Assembly (NCBI RefSeq): GCF_016906535.1
Contig: NC_057373.1
Span: 1,922,001 to 1,986,000 of the forward strand
Source of the DNA: Rhizoctonia solani
Taxonomy: Eukaryota > Basidiomycota > Agaricomycetes > Cantharellales > Ceratobasidiaceae
DNA: 64,000 nt
Reading direction: 5' to 3'
Below, piece after piece: positions 1 to 17,045 of this stretch (position 1 is the first letter of the stretch; each line of letters opens with the position of its first letter). A program made the translations under genes and the position numbers. Under the pieces are notes generated by a model, which saw nothing but the letters and a program-made list of their open reading frames with translations, had not been told where the DNA came from and ran no database searches.

Positions 1-811
1 GCTGCCGCCGTGGGCGATGCTCTCAAGCCCAAGAAGAAGAAGAAGTGGGGTGTAGGTCGATTTTAGGTCGATTTCTTCCCCATCATTGATCCTTATCCCG
101 TTACAGCGCAAGGGCAAGGGCAAAAAGGGACCAACTACATCTAGCGATGCTGTCGCCGAAGGTGAACAAACCACTGAAACCCCAGCTGGTGAACCATCCG
201 CCGCTGGAGCTGATGCCGTTAACGGAGCTGCCGACTCTGCCCCCAAGGCAAGTATCTGAATAATGCACTCTAATACAACCAAATTAACATGTTCTTTAGA
301 AAGCCAAGAAGCCTAGGACACCCAGGGCCCCACGCCCTCCGCGCCCCGCAGGTGAACAACCAGAAGGCCAGCCAAGTAAGAACATGCTGTTTGTGGCCAA
401 TCTTGCCTTTTCGGTCGACGACGCTCGCTTGAAGCGTGAGTTATGGCGCATTTAGATCTAAGATATTTCAGCTTATATTTAATTCCAGAGATCTTCACGG
501 ATGCCGGTATCAATGTTGTATCCGCTCGAGTCGTTACGCGTCGTTGGGGAGCTCGTCGTTCGAAAGGTTTTGGGTTTGTTGATGTCGGCAACGAGGAGGA
601 ACAGAAAAAGGCGCTTGCCCATTTCGCGCCTGTTGAGTCTGGGGATGGGTCGGCTCCTGCTGGCGGAAAGGAAATCGACGGTCGCCAGATTGCTGTCAAG
701 GTTGCAGTCGACGCACCAAAGAGGGAGGCTGGTGAGACGGACGCGGATGCCGCTGCTAACTCTGCGGAGAAGAATGACACCACTCCTGAGACCACTGTCG
801 TCGCGCACTGA
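1..811 (+). CDS. RRM-domain RNA-binding protein, 3' part (runs off left edge)
   Basis: Only the C-terminal part is in the window. Exon 1 (1-51) ends in a lysine run (KKKKKWG). Exon 2 starts at 107, and a basic, proline-rich linker follows. An RRM then begins with the RNP2-like string NMLFVANLAF and continues after an intron into the RNP1-like string SKGFGFVDV. A short acidic, Ala/Thr-rich tail ends at a TGA at 809-811. The low-complexity K-, A- and E-rich linkers between RNA-binding modules suggest a nuclear or nucleolar RNA-binding protein. That placement is inference: one RRM is visible, and any others lie outside the window. The family is clear; the exact orthologue is not. Confidence 0.85.
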
Positions 812-1095
812 TAGGTCGTTTTTTTTTACATGGCTGTTGTTCGACTCTGTTTTGATGAATGCGATGCCTATCACGCGAGACTATTTAACCCAAAAATACA
901 CTATTTCTTTATTCGGGATATTTCCAAATTGCGAGATGTGTGATTATCTAAGGGTGTGGAAACTTGGAGATAACCACGTTCGGGCGACGCTTACTGATGC
1001 TCTTGAGTGTCTCCTCTTGGTTGGTATGTTCAAAAGAAACTTGCATCGTTATTATGTCCTAAGACCGGATGCGTTACTGTGACCCTATAGTAAAT

Positions 1096-1350
1096 ATGCC
1101 AGCCCGGTCTATCCGATTCCGCATATCCCCAACTCAACGCCGCTCATTGGTTTCGTCTCTCTTCGGACTCACGTTCTTTGGCTCGATTGTAACGGTCGCT
1201 GCCTCCAGCGTGCTTCCATGTCCGGCTAGAAGTACACGAGTACGGCTTGCTGATTCTATGGAGACCACCCCTGGGGAACCCAGCCAACAACGGGTGACCA
1301 TAGAAAAGAGACAGCGAAGGTGGATTGAGGAGAAATACCCTAGTGTTTGA
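1096..1350 (+). CDS. Small basic single-pass membrane protein, 84 aa, unassigned
   Basis: An intronless ORF starts MPARSIRFRISPTQRRSL, has one hydrophobic stretch (about residues 17-38), then LPCPAR and a short polar tail ending in QRRWIEEK. A basic N-terminus followed directly by one membrane span is typical of small inner-mitochondrial-membrane or assembly proteins, but I cannot name a family. It lies between the RRM gene and the convergent MFS transporter, 273 bp short of the transporter's stop codon. I prefer it to neighbouring ORFs because it has an ATG, a coherent hydropathy pattern and protein-like composition. It could still be a chance ORF. Confidence 0.5.
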   Translation: MPARSIRFRISPTQRRSLVSSLFGLTFFGSIVTVAASSVLPCPARSTRVRLADSMETTPGEPSQQRVTIEKRQRRWIEEKYPSV

Positions 1351-1623
1351 CCTAAATACTGCACCGGTAAGCACATTTTTACGCTTATTTCGGTTGATTC
1401 TCATCCTGCAGTTAGTGCGACATAAATACGATTGTGACTGGCGCATAGTGCCAGAACTGATACTACTCCAATGCTCTGCTCCGTGGCAAGATTCAAGTAT
1501 CTACAACGAAGGGAATAGAAAACAACTTTTTAGGCAGCTACCCTCCCATTTCTCTCCCTCCTGAGCCTCTCCTGTTGCTCCTGTTCCTCATGAGAACCCC
1601 TGCGAAGAAATTGGCCATCAAAA

Positions 1624-4136
1624 TCATAAAGCAGTGCCAATTGGAAAATGGACTGACGGTAATGGGTTCTCTTCGATAGGCAAGCAACTGAGCATAAGAA
1701 CGAAAGCGAGAACGACTTGGCAGGTGAAAACAGTTGTGAGTGCACGTTGATATGATTGTATTGCGACCACCCTCAAAGGTGGGTCAAGCGTGGGGATGAT
1801 CGCGGTCGAATGTCTGATCAAACGTGTCAGTTGTACAAAATGAGGTTTTGTTGTGTTCCGAACCTGATACTTTGGATGATCTACAATCATATATTCAGAC
1901 TTTCCACGCGGCAAACGGGTGATGAGGACTCACCTTTTCTGCATCCGGCCCTTGTATACCTTTTCTAAGGGAGCTTACGAGGACAGCCTGGACCAGGGCT
2001 CCGCTGAGACTTACTCCAAGAACTTGACCAGTAGTCCTAAATAAATATGATACTTTATCAAAGGGTTAGAAAATCCAATGGGTTCCCAGCCAAATTGAAC
2101 TCACTACCAGTCGCGACAGCATAATCTTTTTTGTCTACACTTGCAATAAGAGCCTGGTAAAATGTAAGAATTCAGCAATCAGTGTCATAGCAAACCTCTT
2201 ACATAAGAGTTGAAGTGATGAGGGAACTCATGCCGAACCCTCCAAATGCAATATCGAGCCAAAGGTGCAAATGGTGCGTAGACTCGTTCCAAGAAGAGAT
2301 CAAGGCGGCTGATAACAAAGCTCCAGCTGCTGAAGCAATCGTCAACCAGTACAGTTTTCCGGTTCTTCGCATCATCCTACGAGATCATTAGGCGATACTC
2401 AGACAAATGAACAAGGATAACTTGCCACCCAGCAAAGACGCTACCACACGAGACAGCTATCTATACGTAAAGCAAGTTTAGACGATCACTTTCAACCACG
2501 TACAAGGACTAAACCAACCGCATTAGGCAATAAATGAAGACCTGAGAGGGTTTGACATTAACATGTAGAGCGTAGTCACGAATACTTGCGCACGCACCTG
2601 ATTCGCTAGCAGAATTAAGCCGTACTGCTGAAAAGTACAGCGGAACATTGTATAACTGGATAATATGATCAGAATCTGGCTCACCCACGGTTGGGCCACA
2701 CATACCATTGAGAATGCATAGCAACTCATGCAGCTACGCAGATAAACGTGAGCATAGGATTGGGACAACTCAAACCAACTTACAAATTCGAAACTGCGAC
2801 AAAAAACGGCGTCCTCATCGTGAGCAGTCTCATCGGCATTACCGGTTCGGGTGCCCATTTCGCCTCCACAAGGACAAACACGACCGCAAAGACAGCACTC
2901 AAGCACAACAGGCTGACAACGATGGGGCTACTCCACTTGAGATCCTCCCCGGTTTTGAGGGACAATCCAAGGAGTAACGATCCGACGCAGACCACTAACG
3001 TAAATGAACCAGCATAGTCAATACGTGCGAGTTTCTGGCGCGCAGTTTGTTTGGTTTCGGGTAGTTTGATGTTAACTTTGAAAGTGATAACGATTGCAGA
3101 CAGCACAAGAATGGGTATCTAAAGTTGGGGAAATTAATGCGTGGAATGCATGGGTGGGAACATTGTAAGTACACACCTGAATAAGGAATGCTGTGCGCCT
3201 AAGCGATGGACATCAACAACACGTAGCGAATCTCAAGTTCTGAAGCTCACCATCCGAAAGTATCGTTTATCCATCCGCCTACTGGACCTCCAATCCCGGA
3301 ACCCAATCCAAACAAACTTGTCCAAGTGAGTCGGGACCGATTTTCGAAGATTGAGATTAAACCTACATATTGGCAAGTCCTTGATACAGACCACGCTGCT
3401 TCCTGCCAGACTTACATTTCAACGGCGTATTCAGAAGTCAAGAATGCTCTCACGTACAATGGAATAATATCCGTGACTGAAATACTGGAAACTGCGGTGA
3501 GGCATAAGACATCTGTTGGTCGGCGCAATAACACAAGTACCGACCTGTCATAACGCTGAAACAAACACTGTCAATTTGTGACTGGAGAGTCGCTCATTTA
3601 TCCACTCACCCTCCGCCACCCATGCCAGCGACTGCACGCGCAAAAATCAAGAATTCCATAGAAGTAGCTATTCCACACAACAGTGTGCCAATTCCTAATA
3701 TGATTATATCAGAAACCTGGCCGCTATACGGTTACGGGAAAAACATGCCGAATAATGACAGAGCAAGCAGCATAGCTCCTTTGCGTCCCATGATGTCACT
3801 CAACCGACCATAGAGGGGAGTAAAACAGCACACGCTAAGCAAGTAGGAGGTTCCTAGATAAGAAGCCTGATGTGACTTTTGAAAATAAGACCCGATAGGT
3901 GAGACAAGCGTTGCAACGATAGTGGTGTCCAGAGCTCCAAGGAAAACGGCGGACCATAGACCACCAAGAATCCAAAGCAAGTCGGTTCCAGAGGGGCTAT
4001 TAATAGCGCTCGGTTTGACTATGGATGGTGTTGACGTGCCCGACGAGCTGGCTGTGCCATATTCTTGTACGATTGGTGTCCCACCGTCGTTTTTTGTTAG
4101 CAAAGCTTGGCGCTCATCCACTGGTGTGTTAGACAT
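1624..4136 (-). CDS. MFS transporter, DHA2/vacuolar basic amino acid (Vba/Fnx-like)
   Basis: Starts MSNTPVDERQALL at 4136. The first membrane segment carries the DHA2-type motif LDTTIVATLVSPIG, and the MFS motif-A equivalent YGRLSDIMGRKGAM follows. Later helices are read through several short introns (for example near 2780-3106 and 2523-2906). The last exons give TTGQVLGVSLSGALVQA and, near 1914-1624, HSTAIIPTLDPP followed by a final helix and SCLPIEENPLP. The N-terminal ERQALL fits an acidic dileucine sorting signal, consistent with a vacuolar location as in yeast Vba and fission yeast Fnx1 proteins. Substrate (basic amino acids or drugs) is inferred from family only. The true end at 1624 lies well downstream of what the larger ORFs alone suggest. 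Confidence 0.85.
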
Positions 4137-4426
4137 TCTGGCCCACTGGTGGGCACTTTGATCAGTAAGAGGATTTGGGCGTTAGCACGTCGCTCAGACC
4201 AATGTGGGAGTGAGAGCAGGCGCGAGGTAGTTGGCTGACTCATGGTCACCGATATTTATACCAGGGAGGTGCCAATTGCCAACCAAACTTCTTTTAACCC
4301 CGATCGCTCATGTGTCTTATCGTTTGTGCAATCGGTCCCTGCTTCGATCGGCAAGCCGTCCGAATAAAGTTTCATTAATTCATTCGATTAATTAAACAGT
4401 TATTTTGAAGGTCATTTTTTCAATAT

Positions 4427-6855
4427 TTAAAAGGGCCAGCCCATCTTCTCTCCAAAATTCCAGTGAACAGCCTTGACATTGGTATATTCCTTGAGGGCAT
4501 AGCTGCCTAATTCCCTACCGATACCACTCTGTTTGTATCCGCCTTTCAAATAACTCGTTAGCAGGTACGGGTAAGTCGAAATAAGGCGCTCACCAAATGG
4601 CACATTATTGTGTAGGATGTTATATTGATTCACCCAAACCGTACCAGCATTAAGGGCATTGACAACACGGTGAATCTGATTAGCATCGTCTAGAAAATAT
4701 TGAATGTCAGTTCGAATATGCAAGGTTGCCATATAAGATGTGGGATTTACTGGAGTGGAGCCCGGCGCCAAGTCCGTAGGTAGTATCGTTTGCAAGGGCA
4801 ATGACCTCTTCTTCGGTGTCAAATTTGGACACGCTCAAGACTGGACCGAATATTTCTTCTTGGACGATCTTCATGTTCGAAGTAGTGTCGGCAAAAACTA
4901 GACCAAAACAATTAATAAGCAATCCTAGAGAATGACAAAAAAGGCACTGACTCGTGGGTTTAACAAAGTATCCTTTTCCCTCCCATTTTTGGGCCCCGGT
5001 TACCACACGAGCGCCCTCGGATTTACCCTTCTCGATGTACGACCAAACCTTGTCGCGTTGTGTTTGAGAAACCTACATATGTAATGAATAATGATGAGTG
5101 TATATAGAACGCTCTAAAACCATGAAACCCCACGATTGGACCACCAGATACACCTTCCTTGAACCCGTCGCCTGTAACTTTCTCAAACTCTGCAGCGTTC
5201 TTGGCCAGGAGTTCGAGGAATTTTTCATAGATTGAGGAGTGTACGTAGACTCTGTAAGATTATTGTATGAGCATGTGGTGATATGCTTCATTAAAACAGC
5301 GTTCTTACCGGGATCCTGCGGTACAGTCCTGACCTTGATTGTAGAAGATACCAAGCGAAGCCCAGTTGGCCGCTGAACCGCCAGATTAGAGGGCTCCGTT
5401 TTCAACGTGGATAAAGCCACATTTACCTTGTTCTAGATCTGCACTTGGGAACACGATGTTCGGTGATTTTCCACCCAATTCGAGAGTAACTTTTTTAAGG
5501 TTAGAGGCCGCCGCTGCGGCCAGGATCTTACGCCCGGTAACCGTCGATCCAGTGAATGCGATCTAAATAACGTTAAGCATAGCATACGACGAAGTGATGA
5601 AACCTACGCCTTGCCTTATCGACGTCGAGGTGTTCCGACAGAGCAGCTCCTCCCACAGGTCCTAGAGATGGAACACAGTTAAGAACGCCAGCTGGAAAGC
5701 TAGACGAAAAGGGTTAGAGAAGCATCAGTTAGGACCTGCAAAGTAGACTACCCAGCCTCAACAATTAGTTCACAGAGTTTCTGGTAAAGTCGCCAAGTAA
5801 GTTAAATAGGAACACAGAGTGGGAGACTAACTTACCAGCGCAGTAAGTGGGGTGAGCTCGCTGGGTTTCATCACAATGGTACAGCCGCATGCGAGCGCTG
5901 GAGCCGTTTTCCATGCCCACATCATGATAGGGTAGTTCCATGGAATACTATACGTGTTCCCGTAAACATATTGTTGGGTCGTAAGCGACTTATTTATGGT
6001 CACTCACATTTGTCCGCAGACTCCTATCGGCTCATGTCGGGTATATGCCATCTTAGTATCATCGTTGACTTCGATCGTCTGCGATCTCCACTTAGTTTAA
6101 GGCACAGAAAGAAGTAAACCAGCCATCACCTGTCCGTGATTTTTGTCGGCCCATCCAGCGTAGTACCGCAAGCATCCTACGCTCTCCACGATGTCTCCAT
6201 CACGGGCTACAGCGACGGGTTTTCCATTATCCAGCGACTCCAACTCTGCCAGAGACTTTTGATCGTGTTAGACGCCCTATAATCGCACATATACACTCGT
6301 ATTACCTGCGCATCACGCTCTATGAGATCAGCCAGCTTGTGAAGCAACGCGCTCCTCTGAGTTCCGGGTACATGTTTCCCCCATGTTGTGTCGAATGCCT
6401 TGCGAGCAGCTTGTACAGCAATATCAACGTCCTTGGCGGAAGCTATAAGGAACTGCATTAAACCAGAGCAACATTTCCATCTCGAACAACTGCGCTTACC
6501 CGCTTGTACTGTGCAAATTGTTTCTTCAGTGCTCGGATTGACGGTGCTTCAAATCATGCGAGTATGTGTTTAATGCTCGGGAATAAATTAGCTTTATGTA
6601 AGCATGGGCTCACACGATCGTATCTCCCGTCACACTGGGAACGAATTCGTTGTTGATAAACAGACCAGTGGGGATAGTAAGTTTTTTGCCTGAGGGAAGC
6701 GACACTTCTACACTGAGCGGAGAGTTGGCCATGGTCGAAAAGTTTACCCGGTTGGGTGCGAGATTGTGGAGCAAGCTATATGGTCGTCTGAAGAGTACAG
6801 TGTACGTTCTCCTTCGAGGAAGCCCAGGTTTAAATAGACTGAAGGAATGGCGCAT
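4427..6855 (-). CDS. Aldehyde dehydrogenase, probably mitochondrial
   Basis: NAD(P)+-dependent oxidation of aldehydes to acids. The start at 6855 gives a basic leader rich in Arg and Ser with no acidic residues ([18 protein letters not shown]...), typical of a mitochondrial presequence. A second ATG at 6732 ([10 protein letters not shown]) would give a cytosolic form. Downstream exons show [11 protein letters not shown] with the general-base Glu (near 5460-5490) and [10 protein letters not shown] with the catalytic Cys (near 5320-5350). They also show [13 protein letters not shown] and the C-terminal [20 protein letters not shown], ending KMGWPF. At about 500 residues the length is normal for the family. 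It is transcribed divergently from the methyltransferase at 7141. Confidence 0.93.
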
Positions 6856-7140
6856 GACGAGTGGCTAGTTGAGGAACGTTGGCTAAGCTGGAATCATGGC
6901 TAAGATAATGAGATGTTGTAGCCGAGACGTGGATGAACAAATCTGGATAATCAATGGCAGTCACCGTTCCTGTGCGATCGCTATCCACCATCCGAAGTTC
7001 AGAAGCCATCGCATAGATATACGTCCGTTCAAATACTGCCTCGAACAATCACTTATTTAATTACAAGTGTGTCATGATTATAACAAGTTATCAGTCACGT
7101 GTAATCGCTTCGCATATGCGCTCCAGTGCCCTGGTCCAGA
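6856..7140. promoter_or_regulatory. Divergent promoter region, ALDH / methyltransferase, with CACGTG
   Basis: The 285 bp between the two opposed start codons must hold both promoters. A CACGTG E-box lies at 7096-7101, 45 bp upstream of the methyltransferase ATG. Most of the remainder is AT-rich. No clear TATA box was assigned. Confidence 0.5.
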
Positions 7141-8210
7141 ATGACTAGTCGAACTACTGGTCGCCTACCTTTGGGATCTCTCCTCCGCCATACATTCCAG
7201 CCACGCCGAAAACAATATCTTATCTTTACCCGCGGGATACGATTAGTTAGACCGATGAGTCAATCTCGACCTGACCAACCAAAAGGCGAAGACTTGTCCC
7301 AAGTAGATTCCCGGAACGCAGTTTTGAGAGTACGTGCGTTACTTGCCCAGTGCAAATCCGAGGAACAGGAGCAGAACGGATGGGATGCTGCATGGCATGT
7401 TTAATGTCCAGGAATTACTTGAGAGATAAAACACTAATTGTGGTTTATGCAAGGCAAGAAGGTGTGACCCCATGGGATGCTGGGGTGCCGCAGCCACCAC
7501 TGCGACAGGTATTTGAGACAAATATTTGGAGCGATCTAGGGATGATAAGGTCTGGGAGAGCTCTGGTTCCAGGGTGCGGAAGAGTGAGTCATCTAATTTA
7601 GCTACCAGTCAATTTTGGTTAACTGAACCAGTCCGCTAGGGATACGACACAATTTATCTAGCGTCTCAAGGTTATCATGTCATTGGCGCGGATATTTCTG
7701 CCACTGCGGTCAGTGAGGCACAAAAGTAAGTGAAGTTTATCACTACTAAGGAATACATTGCTCCAAGTCCTTTAGATACCTCTTGTCGCAACCTGATGCA
7801 GAAAATATCAATGTCCGATTTCAAGTACTTGATTTTTTTCAAAGTCCCTCACTGACGGAGGAGCCGTTTGATCTTGTATATGACTACACGTAGTAGTTTG
7901 TCTCTATTACTGTGTTGGTAGTAATTAAACTACTGGCCCTAGTTTCTTTTGTGCTATCCCACCAGAGCTCCGAAAGTCTTGGGGTCAGCGCATGACAGAA
8001 ATTGTCAGACCTGGCGGATATCTTATCGCGCTCATGTATCCGATAGATCCGGGTCGTAGGCGGAATGATGGGCCACCTTTTCCCGTAGATTTCGATGCCT
8101 ATTCCGCTGTACTTAAGGAATCATGGGATAATGTCGTGAATGTAGCACCCACTACGAGCCGACCAACTCATGAGGGCAGGGAGCGTTTGGGGGTGTGGCG
8201 TAGAAAGTAG
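7141..8210 (+). CDS. Thiol/halide S-methyltransferase (TPMT/HOL-like)
   Basis: SAM-dependent methyltransferase of the class that methylates thiols, thiocyanate or halides. The spliced product shows WDAAWQEGVTPWDAG, the SAM-binding loop ALVPGCGRGYDTIYLA, VIGADIS, and DLVYDYTFFCAIPPELR. It ends with GGYLIALMYP...PPFPVD and WRRK at 8210. Joining WDAAW to QEG requires a GC-AG intron (donor GCATGT at about 7391). The ATG at 7141 gives a 38-residue Arg-rich extension that may be a mitochondrial leader; the ATG at 7255 (MSQSRPDQPKG) would give the shorter form. The gene converges on the IDH gene 200 bp downstream. Substrate is not determinable from the sequence. Confidence 0.9.
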
Positions 8211-8412
8211 TCACTGTTGATAAGAGGTCTCTTAAATGGTGGTTCAAAATATGTGATCTAGTTTCACAACACATCGGCATACATATTCTCAATATATGCG
8301 CGTATGTTTGACGTTTTGGTATTCATATCATTTAGTGCTAAAAACAATGCACAAGAAACGATATAGCCCATGATTCATTATATTCATAGGGCCTTTTTAT
8401 CCAGCCTTCGGA

Positions 8413-10465
<2,053 letters not shown>

Positions 10466-10922
10466 TGTGCGACAAGCACAAGGTGGTAGTAGAGTCCAGC
10501 GTTGAAATCAGCTTACAACGCTGCACCATGCTTCCGGCCCAAGCATACCGTGTTGGGGAGGGCAGGGAATAGCGTGACACTCGTGCGGCACGATAAATTC
10601 CGAGCATGTTATCGTTGAATGAGCACACGCGGTCGAGGATAGAGGATCAAGACAAGTTTGGTCGGGGCAATGATGCTGGCGACTGGAGTTCCCAAATAAG
10701 TCTTCAGTTCTGGTCGGACCTGTTCGGGCCGGCGATATGATCTGATATGTCCGATTGATGTTTATTAAGAAATCAGAAGTATTACGCGCATTTATAGTAT
10801 CAAAATAAATAATGTCATTAAAGCACACCAAGTGGGCGAAAGACATACAAGAAACATAATATACAATGGAGAAATGGAACCGCCTTAAAGACTTTTCAAG
10901 CACAGGCCGCCAGCCCAAATTT
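10466..10922. other. Intergenic between PARP 3' end and IDH 5' end
   Basis: 457 bp with stop codons in all frames over most of its length. It should contain the IDH promoter and leader and the PARP 3' UTR. I see no separate gene or RNA. Confidence 0.4.
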
Positions 10923-13831
10923 TTAGTGGTATTTCATGTCCACCATCAACAAGTACCGCACACGGATTTGGTTAGGGGAGTATACAATATACTAAACATG
11001 AATAATTAGTCCACTGTTCAATTGGTGTCAAGCGTATGCTTACCTCGTTATATTGCAGCCATGCGCCAGGCGGCTTAAGTTGCTTTAGTCCACCTTTTGG
11101 CATAACCACCCCCTTGAGATCTTCTCGGTCCAAGGCATCAGAACAATCTTGCCATTCGCCGGGCTGGGCTTTTCCGACACCCTTGGTTGCACTATTGATA
11201 AGGGTTAGCATAAAAGGTATTTTTTGAAAACCCATGAACCCCACATTTTGCCATTATTCTTGCTGTTCTGGTCGGCATAGTAGTCGGAATCATTCAATTC
11301 AAGGTATGGCTTTACGGCCACCTCGCAAAGCAGCATAATACCAATATTTTTACTTTGTCTAATAAGATAAGAACCAGTTAGCCAAATACAAGGGAAATTG
11401 ATAGCAAGTAATAGCTAACCCAGCATGACAGTAATTTGCCGATTTACTGAAGGCGTCGGCAAAGTACACACCCTAAATCGAATAAATTGAATATTGTTTC
11501 ACTTGAGAGTTGGATGTACTGACCTTGCCGAACATGTATCCGGTTACGGGTGCTAAAATATCGTTGGTTCAGCTGGGTTAGGATGGAATTTATTCGAAAC
11601 TTACCTTCAGGAGGTGCGATGCGCAAACCTTGTTTCAAAATACCTGCAAAATTGGTGCTACGTGATCCATGCCAAAGCAGCATCTTTTCTCCATCCTTGA
11701 GATCTCCCCACCCAGCGTTGTTCCAGTTTTCGGTCTCGCCATGGCTGGTAGCATGATTATGTATGAGTTGAAGTAGGTATAGAACAAAGAGCTCTGCTTA
11801 CCGTTCGACCCGGAATAGGTTTCTCAGACTAGTCTTATAATTCGAGTGAGTAGCACCGTGAGTACCAGTCATGTAGTCAGCAATGGTGCTCCATTCCTTG
11901 CTGCCTGAAGGTAGATAGTTTTTGAGCCAAATGACGAGATGAATTCAGCGAATTATTTCGTACCTCGGGCAACAGGGTCAATAAACTTGAGATCCAATGA
12001 ACGCATGTTAGCATCAAGTGGGTTGACAGGATTTCCGTCCGCGTCCCTGGGGCGGCTATCGGACATGATTTTGTTCGCAATCTCCATGTCGCCTAATGCG
12101 TCCACAAGCTCGAGTTCCTATAAAAGAGATGAGTTGAGTGCCGAATAAAGGCAGAAGGAACCAACAACCCTCTTGAGGATCTCGGGACGATCGATAATAG
12201 TAGGATGACGACGACCAAACGAGTGAGGAATGACCCTGTTCTAGTTAGTCTAAATATACGGTGTTCAACATATAGTATTCTTACGAGTAGTAAGCATTCG
12301 TTAGATCAATGCAAGCTTGTCGTTGTCCGCCGTGCTCTGCAGCCTTGGCGCCATTTGGCTCAGCAAGCACTTCAGCGATACCTTTCAGGGCGGTAAACCC
12401 GTTCAGAATGGTGGATTTAGCGAGCTTTCCCAATGGCAGCTAGATAACTATGCGTCAATTTTTCATGAAGGAAAGCATTCATTCATGTAAGACTGACCTT
12501 GTTTGCATCATAGTTCATTTCGGACAGTGCCGCCTGGATAAGGCTAGCCGAGAATATCAAGCTTGCAAGATCCTTTAGGATACAAGAAATTAGACCCGGC
12601 TGGATCGAAAAGTGACTGTAACACTCACGAGTAACTCGGCTCCAAGCGTGGGTTCTGGGGTCTTTGCGCGAGGACCATCCTCATCTTTGGCTTTTCCTTT
12701 ACCATTGTCTTCCTCATCGTCATCTCCATATGCACGCTCAAGCCACATGTATTTTCCTAGAGCATAATATGTTCACAGCTATGCATCAAGACTAGTCATT
12801 TGAATACATACCCTTTTTAGGCTGCATGGTTTTACGGTTGCTCCAGTCGGTCCCGGCTTTACTTTTGAACTGTTTCAGAAATTCTTGGGCTGCTCGATCA
12901 GGCGACCAGGGGCCCTGGTGTCAAACCCGGTTCAGCCAGCTCTGGAAGGGAGTAGCGACCGGGGAAGCACACCTTGTCTTGTGATGATCCACTCTCTCCC
13001 ACTCGCCCCCAGCGTACGTGAAGAGACACTGAATTCTTATCTTTAGAAGGATGCAAAAGTTGAATAACGTAGAATCTAAAGAAATGGTTAGTGGATTGAG
13101 AGTGCTCTCAGAAAAGGGCTTACTTGTTGTTGTTATTCATTGCGTCAGTCTGCAATCATGGTCAATACTTGCATCACTATGTTAATTGCACAGGCACAAA
13201 TTACCTGATTCAACATGGCTATTGAATTTTTATTTAGAAAGTTGTATAAACACTAAATAAAGGCACCTCACCATCCCAAATTTCACCCTGGTCGTCCACA
13301 TAAACTTGATGGGTGGCTATTACAGTTGTCTCAGACGTTTGAACCAATTGCGGAACAGAATATAATATCGGAAACTCACAAACGAGGTGAGGCGACAATG
13401 GGTCGACCGGTGCGGCACCCCGTTTCAGAACGGAGACCATCTTTGCAGGAGGCTCGGGGGTTTTACTCTTGGGGGGAGTAGCATCCTTTGCGTCGGTTTG
13501 GGCTTGAGCACTCCCTGACGCATCGTTGGGAGTTGTGGCAGATGTGGAGTCGGCCATGTCAGCATCGTCGTCGTCATCGGCAGCCTCTTTGGCGGCGCTT
13601 TTCTTGGTGCGTTTGGTGGTACTGCGACTGGCTGGCTTTGAAGTATCGGCCGTGTCGTCCTGCGTGTCAGTATCGGCCCGAGTCGCTTCTTTGACGCCGG
13701 GGCCTTCTTCGTCGGTCTGACTTGGAGGCAGGCGCAGTTGCCGTTGTCGTGTCATTCGCAGCTGGGTATCAGTGGCATCTGTACTGGCGAGCCGCCGCCG
13801 CCTTGGCCGAAGAACGTGTGGTGCGGGCCAT
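10923..13831 (-). CDS. Poly(ADP-ribose) polymerase (PARP2-type: WGR, regulatory and catalytic domains)
   Basis: ADP-ribosyltransferase of the DNA-damage PARP family. The start at 13831 gives [16 protein letters not shown] 64-nt intron is needed to enter a long disordered, acidic N-terminal region rich in Ser, Thr and Asp with a [10 protein letters not shown] basic patch (nuclear). A WGR domain follows ([11 protein letters not shown], then [11 protein letters not shown] near 12990-13060), then a helical regulatory region. The catalytic domain reads [15 protein letters not shown] (NAD-binding His), [21 protein letters not shown] (Tyr) and, across an intron, LQYNE/YIVY (catalytic Glu). It ends [14 protein letters not shown] at 10923. 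The H-Y-E triad is complete, so real polymerase activity is plausible. No zinc fingers or BRCT domain were seen. Confidence 0.92.
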
Positions 13832-14388
13832 AATATAGAAAGAGACCAAGTGTCGCACAAGATAGAAAGAGGGCGGGATCGATTGTGGTTTGTGTTAGAT
13901 AGCCGCCCAGCTATTATAGGCCGAAGTCCAGGGGAGTCAACATGCACCGGTCAGAATCACCGCAATGTTATGTTAGCGCGGTTTCAATGACGGCTCCGCA
14001 GGGCGCATTCGGACCCTGATCAGACAGGCACGAAGCAACCAATGAATGATGCAATATCAGGAATCAGGATGACTCCTCGCTTCTGCACACATGTTGGTTT
14101 CTCGGTCACCCAAACAAGGAATGTAAAATGCAGTTATATTGAATTAATGTATCATGTATTACCGAGTAACTTTGCTAGAAAACCAAAGCTACTCCTGTGA
14201 GCACCCGAAGGCACACAACAAGAAAGTTCATCTTTCCCCCGTTTCCCTTAACCAATGCCCACTAGAACAAGGCATTGTAATGAATATGAGGGATGAAAGC
14301 TCATGAAGCATCTCAAGGAACACACAAACGTCACACACAATCCACCAAATCAATACACGTACAAATCAGAATGCGAGGTACAAAGCAC
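13832..14388. other. Intergenic between RPL10 3' end and PARP 5' end
   Basis: 557 bp containing the PARP promoter and the RPL10 3' UTR. No ORF with protein-like composition and no recognisable RNA. Confidence 0.4.
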
Positions 14389-17045
<2,657 letters not shown>

